Shown here: positions 44,377-52,871 of the stretch, in pieces
Numbering within the stretch: the stretch's first letter is position 1
Layout of the letters: the number at the start of each line of letters is the position of its first letter
Assembly: GCF_014490725.1 (NCBI RefSeq)
Contig: NZ_JACOQL010000004.1
Location: forward strand, 124,001-188,000
DNA length: 64,000 nt
Direction of reading: 5' to 3'
Origin: Paracoccus amoyensis
Lineage (GTDB): Bacteria; Pseudomonadota; Alphaproteobacteria; Rhodobacterales; Rhodobacteraceae
Notes under the pieces: generated by a model
Seen by the model: only the letters and a program-made list of their open reading frames with translations
What the model was told of the DNA's origin: nothing
Databases searched by the model: none
Translations under genes and position numbers: made by a program

Positions 44377-45814
44377 GCTGTATCGCGAACCGTCAACCGC
44401 GCCCGCAGGCATCGTCCATCTGGGTCTTGGTGCGTTTTTCCGCGCCCATGGTGCGATCTACATTGCCGAGGCGATGAAGGTGTCAGGCGGCAATTGGGGC
44501 GTGGTCGGCGTCTCGCTGCAATCCTCGGGCACGCGGGACAAGTTGCGCCCGCAGGGCTGGGCCTACACCGCGCTGGAACTGGCCCCCGATGGCGAAAAGC
44601 CGCAGGTGGTGACGGTGCTGCGCGATGTGCTGGTCGCCCCGGAAAATCCGCAAGCCGTGCTGGATGCCATGGCCTTGCCGGATGTGAAAATCGTCAGCCT
44701 GACGGTGACGGAAAAGGGGTATTGCCACGAACCATCCACCGGTCGGCTGAACCGGGGGCATCCTGATATCATTCACGATCTGGCAAGCCCCCTTCCGAAG
44801 TCCGCGCCGGGCTTTCTGGTCCGCGCCCTGGCTGCGCGCAAGGCTGCGGGACTGCCTCCGTTTACCGTGCTGTGCTGTGACAACCTGCCCGAAAACGGGC
44901 GCGTTGTGCGGGGTGTCGTTCTGGAACTGGCCGGACTGATCGACGCCGATCTGGCGGATTGGATTGCGACGCAGGGTGCCTTCCCATCGACCATGGTGGA
45001 CCGCATCGTGCCTGCCACGACCGCCGCTGATCTGGACCGGCTTCAGGCGCTGACCGGCGATCGTGACGAAGCCCCCGTGATGCACGAGCCGTTTCGGCAA
45101 TGGGTGATCGAGGATGATTTCGTCGGAGCCGCCCGTCCCGATCTGGCCTCGGTCGGTGCGCAGTTGGTGGGTGATGTCACCCCCTTTGAACATATGAAGC
45201 TGCGAATGTTGAACGGGACGCATAGCGCGCTGGCCTATCTGGGGTATCTGGCAGGGTATGAAACCATCGCCGATACGGTGGCAGATCCCGCCTTTTCGGC
45301 CTTCGTGAAGGTGCTGTGGCGGGGTGAAATCATCCCCGCCCTGATCCCGCCGCCCGATGTCGATCTGGCTGCCTATGCCGATGCCCTGCACGCCCGGTAT
45401 TCCAATCCCGCGATCCGTCACCGGACCTGGCAGATTGCCATGGATGGCAGCCAGAAGCTGCCGCAGCGTATCCTTGGCACCATCGCCGAACATCGCGCGG
45501 CAGGGCGCGATGTGCCGGGGCTGACATTGGCCGCCGCGGCATGGATGCGCTACGCTTCGGGGCGCGACGAGAGGGGAGGCTTGATCGAGGTCAAAGATCC
45601 GTTAGCCCCTCGACTGGCGGCGCTATGGCAGGACGATCCCGCGCAAACCGTCGCTGGCTTTCTGGCTTTGACCGAGGTGTTCCCCCCCACCTTGCGCGAT
45701 GATGCACAATTCGCCGACGATCTGATCGCAGCGCTGCAAAAGCTGGTCCAAAGCGGTGCGCAGGCCAGCGTGGAAGGAGTGGTCGATGCCCGATCCCCTG
45801 ATCCTGCATCCTGA
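44354..45814 (+). CDS. uxuB: mannitol dehydrogenase family protein, fructuronate/tagaturonate reductase
   Basis: 486 residues of the polyol-dehydrogenase family: N-terminal NAD fold IVHLGLGAFFRAHGAIY, SLTVTEKGYCHEP, and the C-terminal catalytic helix KLRMLNGTHSALAYLG. The ATG at 44354 lacks a ribosome site; a TTG at 44366, 5 bp after GGAGG, is a possible true start, losing 4 residues. It reduces fructuronate to mannonate (UxuB); since it is the only such gene here and UxaC and UxaA are present, it may also reduce tagaturonate to altronate. Confidence 0.88.
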   Translation: MEAGLQDRLYREPSTAPAGIVHLGLGAFFRAHGAIYIAEAMKVSGGNWGVVGVSLQSSGTRDKLRPQGWAYTALELAPDGEKPQVVTVLRDVLVAPENPQAVLDAMALPDVKIVSLTVTEKGYCHEPSTGRLNRGHPDIIHDLASPLPKSAPGFLVRALAARKAAGLPPFTVLCCDNLPENGRVVRGVVLELAGLIDADLADWIATQGAFPSTMVDRIVPATTAADLDRLQALTGDRDEAPVMHEPFRQWVIEDDFVGAARPDLASVGAQLVGDVTPFEHMKLRMLNGTHSALAYLGYLAGYETIADTVADPAFSAFVKVLWRGEIIPALIPPPDVDLAAYADALHARYSNPAIRHRTWQIAMDGSQKLPQRILGTIAEHRAAGRDVPGLTLAAAAWMRYASGRDERGGLIEVKDPLAPRLAALWQDDPAQTVAGFLALTEVFPPTLRDDAQFADDLIAALQKLVQSGAQASVEGVVDARSPDPAS

Positions 45815-47264
45815 TGACAACGTGGCGATCCTGACCGAAAAGGGTATCGCCCCCGCCGGTCACAAGATCGCCCGACGCGCGATTCCCAAGGGGGCAGAGG
45901 TTGTCAAATACGGCCAAACCATCGGCTACGCGACCGATGACATCGCAGCAGGTGCCCATGTCCACAGCCATAACTGCGTCTTTGGCGAACATGGCCGCGA
46001 CTATCATCCGGGTGCTGCCTTGGATGCCGCCCACAAAGCGTTGCGGGCGCGGCAAGGCCCGCTGCTGACCTTTCAGGGCTATCGGCGCAGCGATGGTTCG
46101 GTCGGGACGCGCAACTATCTGGCGCTGGTTGCGACGGTGAACTGCTCGGCCACGGTTATTCGTCGCGCGGCCGAGGAAATTCGCATCGAAGGGGCGCTGG
46201 ACCCCTATCCCAATGTCGATGGCGTCGTGGCCTTTGCCCATGGTTCCGGCTGCGGCATGGCCGATAGCGGGCCGGGCTGGCAGGCGTTGCAGCGGGTGCT
46301 GACCGGACATGCGGGGCATCCCAATGTCGGCGCCGCGCTGTTCGTGGGCCTTGGCTGCGAGGTGATGCAGATCGCCCGGATGAAACAGGATCTGGGCGCG
46401 GCGGCACGTTTTCACGGGCTGACGATTCAGGACACCGGCGGGACGCGTAAAACCATCGACGCCATCAAAGTCCACATCCGCGAAATGCTGCCCGTGCTGA
46501 ACGATGTTCGCCGCGAAATCGCACCTGCGTCAGCCCTGAAAATCGGGCTGCAATGTGGCGGATCTGACGGATTTTCGGGGATCACGGCCAATCCGGCACT
46601 TGGGGTCGCCAGCGATATTCTGGCCGCACAGGGGGCATCGATGGTGCTGTCCGAAACGCCCGAAATCTATGGAGCCGAGCGGTTGTTGCTGGACCGCGCA
46701 GCGTCACCCGCCATTGCCGAAAAGCTGTTGGAGCGGATCAGGTGGTGGGAAGATTACACCCGCCGGAACGGAGCCTCATTGGATAACAATCCAAGCCCCG
46801 GCAACAAGGCGGGCGGGCTGACAACGATCCTTGAGAAGTCACTTGGTGCCGTGGCCAAGGGCGGCAGCGCGCCATTGGAAGCCGTGCTGGAATACGGGCA
46901 ACCGATCACCGTGCCGGGGCTGAATTTCATGGATACGCCCGGCTATGATCCCGTATCCGCCACCGGCCAGATCGCGGGCGGGGCGCAACTGATCGTCTTC
47001 ACGACCGGGCGCGGATCCGCGTTCGGATCAAAACCCGCCCCGACGATCAAGCTGTCCACGAACGACCGGCTGGCCGCCGCCATGCCCGACGACATGGACC
47101 TGAATTGCGGCGATATTCTCAGCCAGCGCGTTCCGTTGGAGGACAAGGCCCGGCAGATCGTCGATCTGATTTTGGCGACAGCTTCGGGTCAGGTCACCAA
47201 AAGCGAGGGGTTGGGACTGGGCGATCATGAATTCGTGCCGTGGCAGATCGGGGCGACGGTTTAG
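45786..47264 (+). CDS. uxaA: altronate dehydratase
   Basis: 492 residues from the ATG at 45786, after GGAAGGAG, overlapping the uxuB end by 29 bp. An N-terminal SAF domain (about 1-90, DNVAILTEKGI to HVHSHNCVFGEHGRDY) is joined to the large UxaA domain (GYRRSDGSVGTRNYLALV, HGSGCGM, GLGCEVMQ, GLQCGGSDGFSGITANPALG). The cysteines in these motifs suit the iron site. It dehydrates D-altronate to KDG, the end of the galacturonate branch. Last gene of the uxaC operon. Confidence 0.92.
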   Translation: MPDPLILHPDDNVAILTEKGIAPAGHKIARRAIPKGAEVVKYGQTIGYATDDIAAGAHVHSHNCVFGEHGRDYHPGAALDAAHKALRARQGPLLTFQGYRRSDGSVGTRNYLALVATVNCSATVIRRAAEEIRIEGALDPYPNVDGVVAFAHGSGCGMADSGPGWQALQRVLTGHAGHPNVGAALFVGLGCEVMQIARMKQDLGAAARFHGLTIQDTGGTRKTIDAIKVHIREMLPVLNDVRREIAPASALKIGLQCGGSDGFSGITANPALGVASDILAAQGASMVLSETPEIYGAERLLLDRAASPAIAEKLLERIRWWEDYTRRNGASLDNNPSPGNKAGGLTTILEKSLGAVAKGGSAPLEAVLEYGQPITVPGLNFMDTPGYDPVSATGQIAGGAQLIVFTTGRGSAFGSKPAPTIKLSTNDRLAAAMPDDMDLNCGDILSQRVPLEDKARQIVDLILATASGQVTKSEGLGLGDHEFVPWQIGATV

Positions 47265-47371
47265 GGATCAGGTTGCGGGTGAAAATGGCTGCTTTGCGCG
47301 ACGAAGGGTAAATTAGCTGCGCACGCGCCAGTGTCCGCTGCGGTGCATGGGCGCTGCGAGAAATGCTGCTT

Positions 47372-47400
47372 TTGACTGTGAAACGTCGAGTCTTTATTAT
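47372..47400 (+). promoter_or_regulatory. sigma-70-like promoter of the HEPN-like gene
   Basis: TTGACT (47372-47377), a 17-bp spacer and TATTAT (47395-47400), 29 bp before the ATG at 47430. This is the best consensus promoter seen in the window, and it gives the gene a transcript of its own after the uxaA stop. Confidence 0.7.
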
Positions 47401-47429
47401 AGGCTAGTCCCGGACTGAGAGGGTCATTC

Positions 47430-48563
47430 ATGACAACGCAAATTCAGTTTCTTTTAACCTATCGCTTGGAAGGATACGTTTTCAATCCTCTTCGACCTCA
47501 GGGATTGAGTTTCAGTAACGCAGCGACGGGCGTGGAAATTGAAATTAGGGCGGGCGGAAAAGAGGGTGATTTCGAGTTTGGCCATGGAAACTTGGAACTT
47601 CGAGCCAAGATTTCTTGTCATGCAACTGAGCGCCAAATTGGTTTTGTTGATAAATTTCTTAGTGAACGCATCGTGGATCCCCGTGAAACGCAGGTTCCGC
47701 TGCCATACGTCATTCGTCAAGAAGAGGTGGTCTCCTCTGATGGGAAGATTGCCAATGGCTATAGTCCGACATCGGATTTTTTGCCGATAGACTTGCAGGC
47801 GCTTTGTACCTCGAAAGGTGAAGAACTTAAGAAACATGCTGTTCGCTTTGTCCGATTGCTTAGATGGCTCGAAAAGGCACAGGGACCAGAAAAGATCTGC
47901 GACTGTAGCGACCCGCGTTTCAGATTATATTGGAGAACTAATCAAGGACAATATTATAGCGTTCCTTGGCCGAGGCAGGAGTCCATTACTTTAACTAATG
48001 ACGGCTTTGGTGGACTCACATGGTCGAGCGAAGACCAGCAGACGTTTTCAGAACTGTGGATTAATGAGAACCAGCATGAGCCACTAGGGCATCAGCTCTT
48101 GCGCGAGGCTAAAGAAATCGTAGAGCAAAATCATCGAAGTGCATTACTGATCTGCTATTCAGCGCTTGAGGTCGGAATTAAACAGCATATCTCTAGGTGC
48201 GCACCTGATGCTGGCTGGCTTGCAATGTACGCGCCCACTCCACCACTATTTAAGATACTTAGGGATTACTTGCCAGAGATTCACAAAGGTAAGCAGGCCG
48301 TCGAAAACTGGGCCAAAATTAGACCCGAACTGAAATTGATTGATCGCTTCGTAGAAGATCGCAACAAGCTTGCACATCGCGGGGAAAGCATTTCCGGCTC
48401 ACTCGATGACTACCTCAGGATTACAGAGGACTTGCTGTTCGCCTTTGACGTTCTTGAAGGGCACTGTTGGGCCAAAAGCCGCGTTAGCCGACATTTTGGT
48501 CAATTGCTAGGCTGGAAGCCAACTACACGCGAATCCTCGATAACTATACAAATTCTCGAGTAG
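47430..48563 (+). CDS. HEPN-like domain protein of unknown function (AT-rich insert)
   Basis: 377 residues, no known full-length match. The N-terminal 130 residues look beta-rich (QIQFLLTYRLEGYVF, EIEIRAGGKEGDFEFGHGNLEL). From about 215 the protein is helical (GHQLLREAKEIVEQNHRSALLICYSALEVGIKQHI), and Arg311-His316 in EDRNKLAHRG is an R-x4-H motif typical of HEPN ribonuclease or Apea-like HEPN domains. Codon choice (TTA, AGA, ATA) and base composition are unlike its GC-rich neighbours, which suggests recent transfer. It has its own promoter and lies between the + strand uxaA and the - strand kdgK. RNA cleavage or defence is inference from the motif only; no antitoxin-like partner ORF is next to it. 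Confidence 0.6.
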   Translation: MTTQIQFLLTYRLEGYVFNPLRPQGLSFSNAATGVEIEIRAGGKEGDFEFGHGNLELRAKISCHATERQIGFVDKFLSERIVDPRETQVPLPYVIRQEEVVSSDGKIANGYSPTSDFLPIDLQALCTSKGEELKKHAVRFVRLLRWLEKAQGPEKICDCSDPRFRLYWRTNQGQYYSVPWPRQESITLTNDGFGGLTWSSEDQQTFSELWINENQHEPLGHQLLREAKEIVEQNHRSALLICYSALEVGIKQHISRCAPDAGWLAMYAPTPPLFKILRDYLPEIHKGKQAVENWAKIRPELKLIDRFVEDRNKLAHRGESISGSLDDYLRITEDLLFAFDVLEGHCWAKSRVSRHFGQLLGWKPTTRESSITIQILE

Positions 48564-48654
48564 CAAACTTGAAACTCAAGAAGCGGACATTCCTGCAACT
48601 TGCCGCACTTGTCAAATTGGCCTCATAGCGGGCACTGCTGTCAGCAGCCTTTGC

Positions 48655-49581
48655 TCAATACTGCACAACAGCCTTAACCGCCTCTGGCACCAATGCCCCG
48701 CGATACCGGATCACCTGACGGCTGAGCGCGTGGCCCGCGCGGATCGCGGTGGCGCAATCCGCGCCTTGGATCATTGCGGCCAGATAGCCTGCATTGAAGC
48801 TGTCGCCCGCTGCGGTGGTGTCCACGGGCGTGTCGGGGGTCAGGTCGGGCAGGTGGCCATCGCCTTCGGAGCCGCCAAAACGCATCGGGCCGCCGCCGTT
48901 TTTCACCACGACATGTTTCGCGCCCAGTGACAGGTAACGGCGGATGGTGGCAGCGGGGTCGGGATCGCCGAAATGGGTCGCCTCATCGTCAAAGCTGGGC
49001 AGGATCAGGTCGGCCCCTGCGGCAGCCGCTTCGATACCGGCCCGCATGGCGGCGGCATCTTTCCACAGGCGTGGGCGAAGGTTGGGGTCGAAAACGATCT
49101 TGGTGCCGTTGGTCCGGGCCTTGGCCAAAGCCTGCGCCAGATTGGTACGGCCCTGTTGCGAGAGAATTGCCAGGCTTATCCCGGAATAATAGGCGATGGT
49201 GCTGCCGTCCAAGGCCCGGTCCAGCGGGCCGGGATCATCGGCCAGCAATCTGGCGGCCGAGCTGTCGCGCCAATAGGAAAAACTGCGCTCACCATCCTTC
49301 AGAGATATGGCGTAAAGTCCGATTTCTCGGAAAGGATCGCGGGCGATATGGCTGGTGTCGATCCCCTCGGCCGTCAGAAAATCCAGCATTTTTTGCGAAA
49401 ATTCGCCCTGGCCGACACGGGTGAAATACCCGATGCGCCACTCCGGCCCGATCAGGCGGCGCAGATACCATGCGGTGTTCAGCGTATCGCCCGCAATGCC
49501 CAGCCGCCACAAATCGGCCTGCCCGGCGGCGGACAGTTCCAGCATCGCTTCGCCGATGGAAAGGAAATGGGGCGCGGTCAT
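48655..49581 (-). CDS. kdgK: 2-keto-3-deoxygluconate kinase, PfkB family
   Basis: 308 residues. PfkB features: N-terminal SIGEAMLELS, substrate segment AGDTLNTAWYLRR, and the C-terminal anion-hole motif TTAAGDSFNAGYL with catalytic Asp260. It phosphorylates KDG to KDPG with ATP, where the galacturonate, glucuronate and unsaturated uronate branches meet. The ATG overlaps the uxuA stop (49578-49581). KDPG aldolase is not in the window. Confidence 0.9.
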   Translation of the reverse strand: MTAPHFLSIGEAMLELSAAGQADLWRLGIAGDTLNTAWYLRRLIGPEWRIGYFTRVGQGEFSQKMLDFLTAEGIDTSHIARDPFREIGLYAISLKDGERSFSYWRDSSAARLLADDPGPLDRALDGSTIAYYSGISLAILSQQGRTNLAQALAKARTNGTKIVFDPNLRPRLWKDAAAMRAGIEAAAAGADLILPSFDDEATHFGDPDPAATIRRYLSLGAKHVVVKNGGGPMRFGGSEGDGHLPDLTPDTPVDTTAAGDSFNAGYLAAMIQGADCATAIRAGHALSRQVIRYRGALVPEAVKAVVQY

Positions 49582-50789
49582 TTCGCAGCCCCGCGATGGT
49601 GCAATGCGGCCTCGACTCCGCGCAATTCGGCCAGCCCCTTCAGGCGACCGATGGCGGGATAGCCCGGTTGGCCGCCGCGCCCGATATCGTCAAGGATATC
49701 CTGCCCGTGATCGGGGCGCATCGGGATGATGGCATCTTCGCGCCCCTCGGCGCGGCGGCGGGTTTCCTCGGCCAGGACGGCGTCGATCAGGGCGACCATA
49801 TCGGTCTGCCCGCCCAGATGCTCATCCTCGAAAAAGCTGGCGGGAATGGTGTCATTATCGCGGCGCACATTGCGCAGATGCAGGAAGTGGACGCGATGGC
49901 CCAGACGTCGCATCATGCCCGGCAGATCATTGTCATGCCGCGCGCCCAGCGATCCAGAGCAGAGCGTGATCCCGTTCGCGGGCAGGTCCACGGCGGCGAG
50001 GCGTTCGGCATAATCCGCCTCGGTCGACATGACGCGGGGCAGGCCCAACAGCGGAAAGGGCGGATCGTCGGGGTGGCAGCACAGGCGCATGCCCAGTTCC
50101 TGCGCGACCGGGGTGACCTGTTCCAGAAAATCATGGAAGTTCTGGCGCAACACAGCGTCGGTCACAGGGGCATAGCTGTCCAGCAGATCGCGGACATTGG
50201 CCATGGACAGCCGTTCGGCGGCGCCGGGCAGGCCAAAGACGACATTGCCGGCAAGCTGTTCGCGCCGCGCATCATCCATGCCCGCAAAGCGCCGGTTGGC
50301 GGCGTCACGAATGTCGTCGGGAAAGCTGTCAGCGGCACCTTTGCGTTGCAGGATATGGATATCGAAGGCCGCGAAGTCGATCAGGTCAAAGCGCATGCAG
50401 CGTGCACCTGTGGGACGCCGCCACGCCAGATCGGTGCGGGTCCAATCCAGCACCGGCATGAAGTTGTAGCAGATCACCCGAATGCCCGCCGCATGCAGGT
50501 TCCGCATCGAGGTGATCCAGTTTTCAATATGGCTGCGCCAATCGCCGGTCTGGGTCTTGATCGCTTCGCTGACTGGCAGGCTTTCCACAACCTCCCAGGT
50601 CAGGCCAGAGGGGGTGCCGTCCTTCATGCAGGCCAGGTCGTTCTGGCGCTTGGTGATTTCCTGTGCGGTCCAGACTGTGCCGGTCGGGACATGATGCAAT
50701 GCGGTGACGACGCCCTGCACGCCAGCCTGCAGCATGTCGTCGATGGAAACGGGATCATTCGGCCCAAACCAACGCCATGTCTGTCGCAT
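49578..50789 (-). CDS. uxuA: mannonate dehydratase
   Basis: 403 residues from the ATG at 50789, after GGAAGG. TIM-barrel UxuA motifs: RWFGPNDPVSIDDMLQAGVQG at the N-terminus, GIRVICYNFMPVLDWTRTDL, LCCHPDDPPFPLLGLPRVMS, TLCSGSLGARHDNDLP, HFLHLRNV, and MRPDHGQD, which hold the Mn-binding Cys, His and Asp residues. It dehydrates D-mannonate to KDG. Second gene after the GntR regulator in a - strand operon GntR-uxuA-kdgK. Confidence 0.95.
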   Translation of the reverse strand: MRQTWRWFGPNDPVSIDDMLQAGVQGVVTALHHVPTGTVWTAQEITKRQNDLACMKDGTPSGLTWEVVESLPVSEAIKTQTGDWRSHIENWITSMRNLHAAGIRVICYNFMPVLDWTRTDLAWRRPTGARCMRFDLIDFAAFDIHILQRKGAADSFPDDIRDAANRRFAGMDDARREQLAGNVVFGLPGAAERLSMANVRDLLDSYAPVTDAVLRQNFHDFLEQVTPVAQELGMRLCCHPDDPPFPLLGLPRVMSTEADYAERLAAVDLPANGITLCSGSLGARHDNDLPGMMRRLGHRVHFLHLRNVRRDNDTIPASFFEDEHLGGQTDMVALIDAVLAEETRRRAEGREDAIIPMRPDHGQDILDDIGRGGQPGYPAIGRLKGLAELRGVEAALHHRGAAK

Positions 50790-50811
50790 CTGGAAAATCC
50801 TTCCGTTGGTG

Positions 50812-51489
50812 TCAATCGGTGAAAAATTCGGGCTGTGCCTGTCGGATCTGCGGCATGTCGTCCAGGATCTGGCGCAAATGCGCGCGCATAGCGGCTTCGG
50901 CGGCATAACTGTCGCCAGCGGTCAGTGCATTCAGGATAAGCTGATGTTGATCGATGGTGTGCTGGCGGTCAAAGACGCGCATTGACAGATGGCGCAGGCG
51001 GTTGATTTGCGCCTTCAGCCGCTCAAGATCGTTCCAGACGGCCTCATGTCCCGCAGCGATGGCCAGCTGACGGTGGAAACGGTCATCGGATTCAACGAAG
51101 CATTCAACGTCATCGGGACCAAGATATTGCTTCTGCAAGTCAATCTGGGCCTGCATCGCGGCCAGCCCATCCTTCGGACGCAGCTGGGCAACCATTTTTG
51201 TCAGATCGCTTTCCACCGCCTCGCGGATCAGGCGGGCGGACAGAACCGCACCCACGGATATCTTGCCGATATAGGTGCCGCGTTGCGGCTTTACCTCGGC
51301 CAGTCCGTCGGCGGCAAGTCGGATAAAGGCTTCGCGCACGGGTTGCCGACTGATGCCGATTTCGGCGGCGATTTCTGTTTCGCTGATGCGTGCGCCCGGT
51401 GGCAGATCCGTGGTTTGCACACGCCGCCGCAGCCAGTCATAAATCTGACTGGCGGTTGTTGGCGGCGTCGTAATGATGGCTTGATCCAC
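50812..51489 (-). CDS. GntR family regulator, FadR/FCD subgroup (third, next to uxuA)
   Basis: 225 residues from a GTG at 51489 with AGGGGGA before it; an ATG at 51531 would add 14 residues but has no ribosome site. Winged helix at about 10-75 (TASQIYDWLRRRVQTTDLPPGARISETEIAAEIGISRQPVREAFIRLAADGL), and an FCD domain with FVESDDRFHRQLA and AHLRQILDDM. First gene of the uxuA-kdgK operon, so it is the likely UxuR- or ExuR-like repressor. The odd palindrome TATGGCATA upstream may be its operator. Confidence 0.85.
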   Translation of the reverse strand: MDQAIITTPPTTASQIYDWLRRRVQTTDLPPGARISETEIAAEIGISRQPVREAFIRLAADGLAEVKPQRGTYIGKISVGAVLSARLIREAVESDLTKMVAQLRPKDGLAAMQAQIDLQKQYLGPDDVECFVESDDRFHRQLAIAAGHEAVWNDLERLKAQINRLRHLSMRVFDRQHTIDQHQLILNALTAGDSYAAEAAMRAHLRQILDDMPQIRQAQPEFFTD

Positions 51490-51515
51490 ATGGTCCCCCT
51501 GCAATGCCGATATGA

Positions 51516-51524
51516 TATGGCATA
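51516..51524. promoter_or_regulatory. short palindrome upstream of the third GntR gene
   Basis: TATG-G-CATA, with a further CATAC at 51529-51533. It lies 27 bp before the GntR start and in the control region shared with the divergent macA gene. Too short to call with certainty. It does not match the CTAG-type sites of the other half of the island. Confidence 0.35.
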
Positions 51525-51667
51525 CTTCCATACAAGTAAAGATGATCGCCGTTTACCTTTGGTTTCCGAAGAAGCTGGCAACAGCGCATGAACAAGTATT
51601 CGCGCGGGCGGATTCGATTCGCGACAGCACAGCCGTCTGTCCCGCCAGAAAGAACGGAATAAGCGGT

Positions 51668-52870
51668 ATGAAACGGTTCGGACGGATTGTCAGCCTGCTG
51701 ATCCTTGCGGCACTGGTCATCAGCGGGCTTTACCTGTGGCGGGCCGATTCCAGCGCGCAGACGCCTACGGTCATGACCGCGCCAGTGACACGTGCAACGA
51801 TTGAGCAGACCGTGCTGGCCAATGGGATATTGAAGCCCTCGCGATTGGTTGCGGTTGGTGCGCAGGTGTCGGGGCGGATCACGGCCGTCGATGTGCAGTT
51901 GGGGCAAGATGTGCAGGCAGGCGATCTGATCGCGGAAATCGATTCCGTGACCCAGACGAATGAATTGCGCACGGCGCAAGCGGCGCTGGCAAATATGCAA
52001 GCGCAGTTGAAGGAACGTCAGGCCAACCTGACGCTGGCGAACACCACCCTGGAACGGCAGCGGGAAATGGTGCAGCGCCGTGCTTCGGCCCAAAGCGAAT
52101 TGGATACGGCGGATGCGGATGTATCGGTTCTGGAAGCGCAGATAGAGGCGCTGAATGCCCAGATCGAACAGGCCAGAGTCGCCATCGAAAATGCACAGGC
52201 CAATGTGGATTATACCCGTATCACGGCACCCATTGACGGCACGGTTCTGGCCATCGTCAGTCAGGAAGGTCAGACGGTCAACGCAAACCAATCCACCCCC
52301 ACAATCGTCATTCTGGGCCAGTTGGATCAGATGACCGTGCGGGCCGAAATCTCGGAAGCGGATGTGGTGAATATCAAGGCCGGGCAGTCGGTCTATTTCA
52401 ACATTCTGGGAGAGCCTGACACACGTTATGAATCGACGCTGGAATATGTCGAGCCTGCGCCGGAAACGATCCGCAGCGACAGTCTGATCACCACCGACGC
52501 CACGACCAGCAGTGATGAGGCGATCTATTACAACGGGGTCTTTACGGTCCCGAATGCCGACAGGCATCTGCGCACCTATATGACGGCGCAGGTCTATGTC
52601 GTGTTGGGCCGTGCCGAGAATGCGCTGACGGTCCCTTCAAGCGCCTTGGCCGAACGCGATGCGGCGGGCGACTATACGCTGCGCATCAAAGGGCGAGATG
52701 GGCAGATCGAAACGCGCAAGGTTCGGATCGGGTTGAATGACCGCGTGCAGGCGCAGGTGCTTTCTGGTCTGGCAGAAGGTGATCAGGTCGTGACGGGCGA
52801 GGTGTCGGCAGCGACCGCGGCAGCATCCACCACTGGTCGCGGTCGCGCTCGTGTGCCGATGGGGCTGTGA
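51668..52870 (+). CDS. macA: MacA-like periplasmic adaptor of an ABC efflux pump
   Basis: 400 residues from the ATG at 51668. One N-terminal membrane anchor (residues about 7-25), a barrel-sandwich/lipoyl half [33 protein letters not shown], a coiled-coil hairpin of about 100 residues rich in Gln and Leu, the second lipoyl half [17 protein letters not shown], then beta-barrel and membrane-proximal domains. MacA joins the MacB ATPase-permease to an outer-membrane channel for macrolides, heme precursors or toxins. It is followed by macB with 1 bp between. Confidence 0.88.
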   Translation: MKRFGRIVSLLILAALVISGLYLWRADSSAQTPTVMTAPVTRATIEQTVLANGILKPSRLVAVGAQVSGRITAVDVQLGQDVQAGDLIAEIDSVTQTNELRTAQAALANMQAQLKERQANLTLANTTLERQREMVQRRASAQSELDTADADVSVLEAQIEALNAQIEQARVAIENAQANVDYTRITAPIDGTVLAIVSQEGQTVNANQSTPTIVILGQLDQMTVRAEISEADVVNIKAGQSVYFNILGEPDTRYESTLEYVEPAPETIRSDSLITTDATTSSDEAIYYNGVFTVPNADRHLRTYMTAQVYVVLGRAENALTVPSSALAERDAAGDYTLRIKGRDGQIETRKVRIGLNDRVQAQVLSGLAEGDQVVTGEVSAATAAASTTGRGRARVPMGL

Positions 52871-52871
52871 C

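Noticed and set aside
47430..48563. The HEPN-like gene as half of a toxin-antitoxin pair
   Set aside because: No small partner ORF (MNT nucleotidyltransferase or antitoxin) lies upstream or downstream; the next genes are uxaA and kdgK.
47332..48589. 8-bp inverted repeat TGTCCGCT (47332-47339) and AGCGGACA (48582-48589) flanking the HEPN-like gene as ends of a mobile unit
   Set aside because: An 8-bp match between two regions of about 100 bp is not rare by chance, and no target duplication or recombinase is seen.
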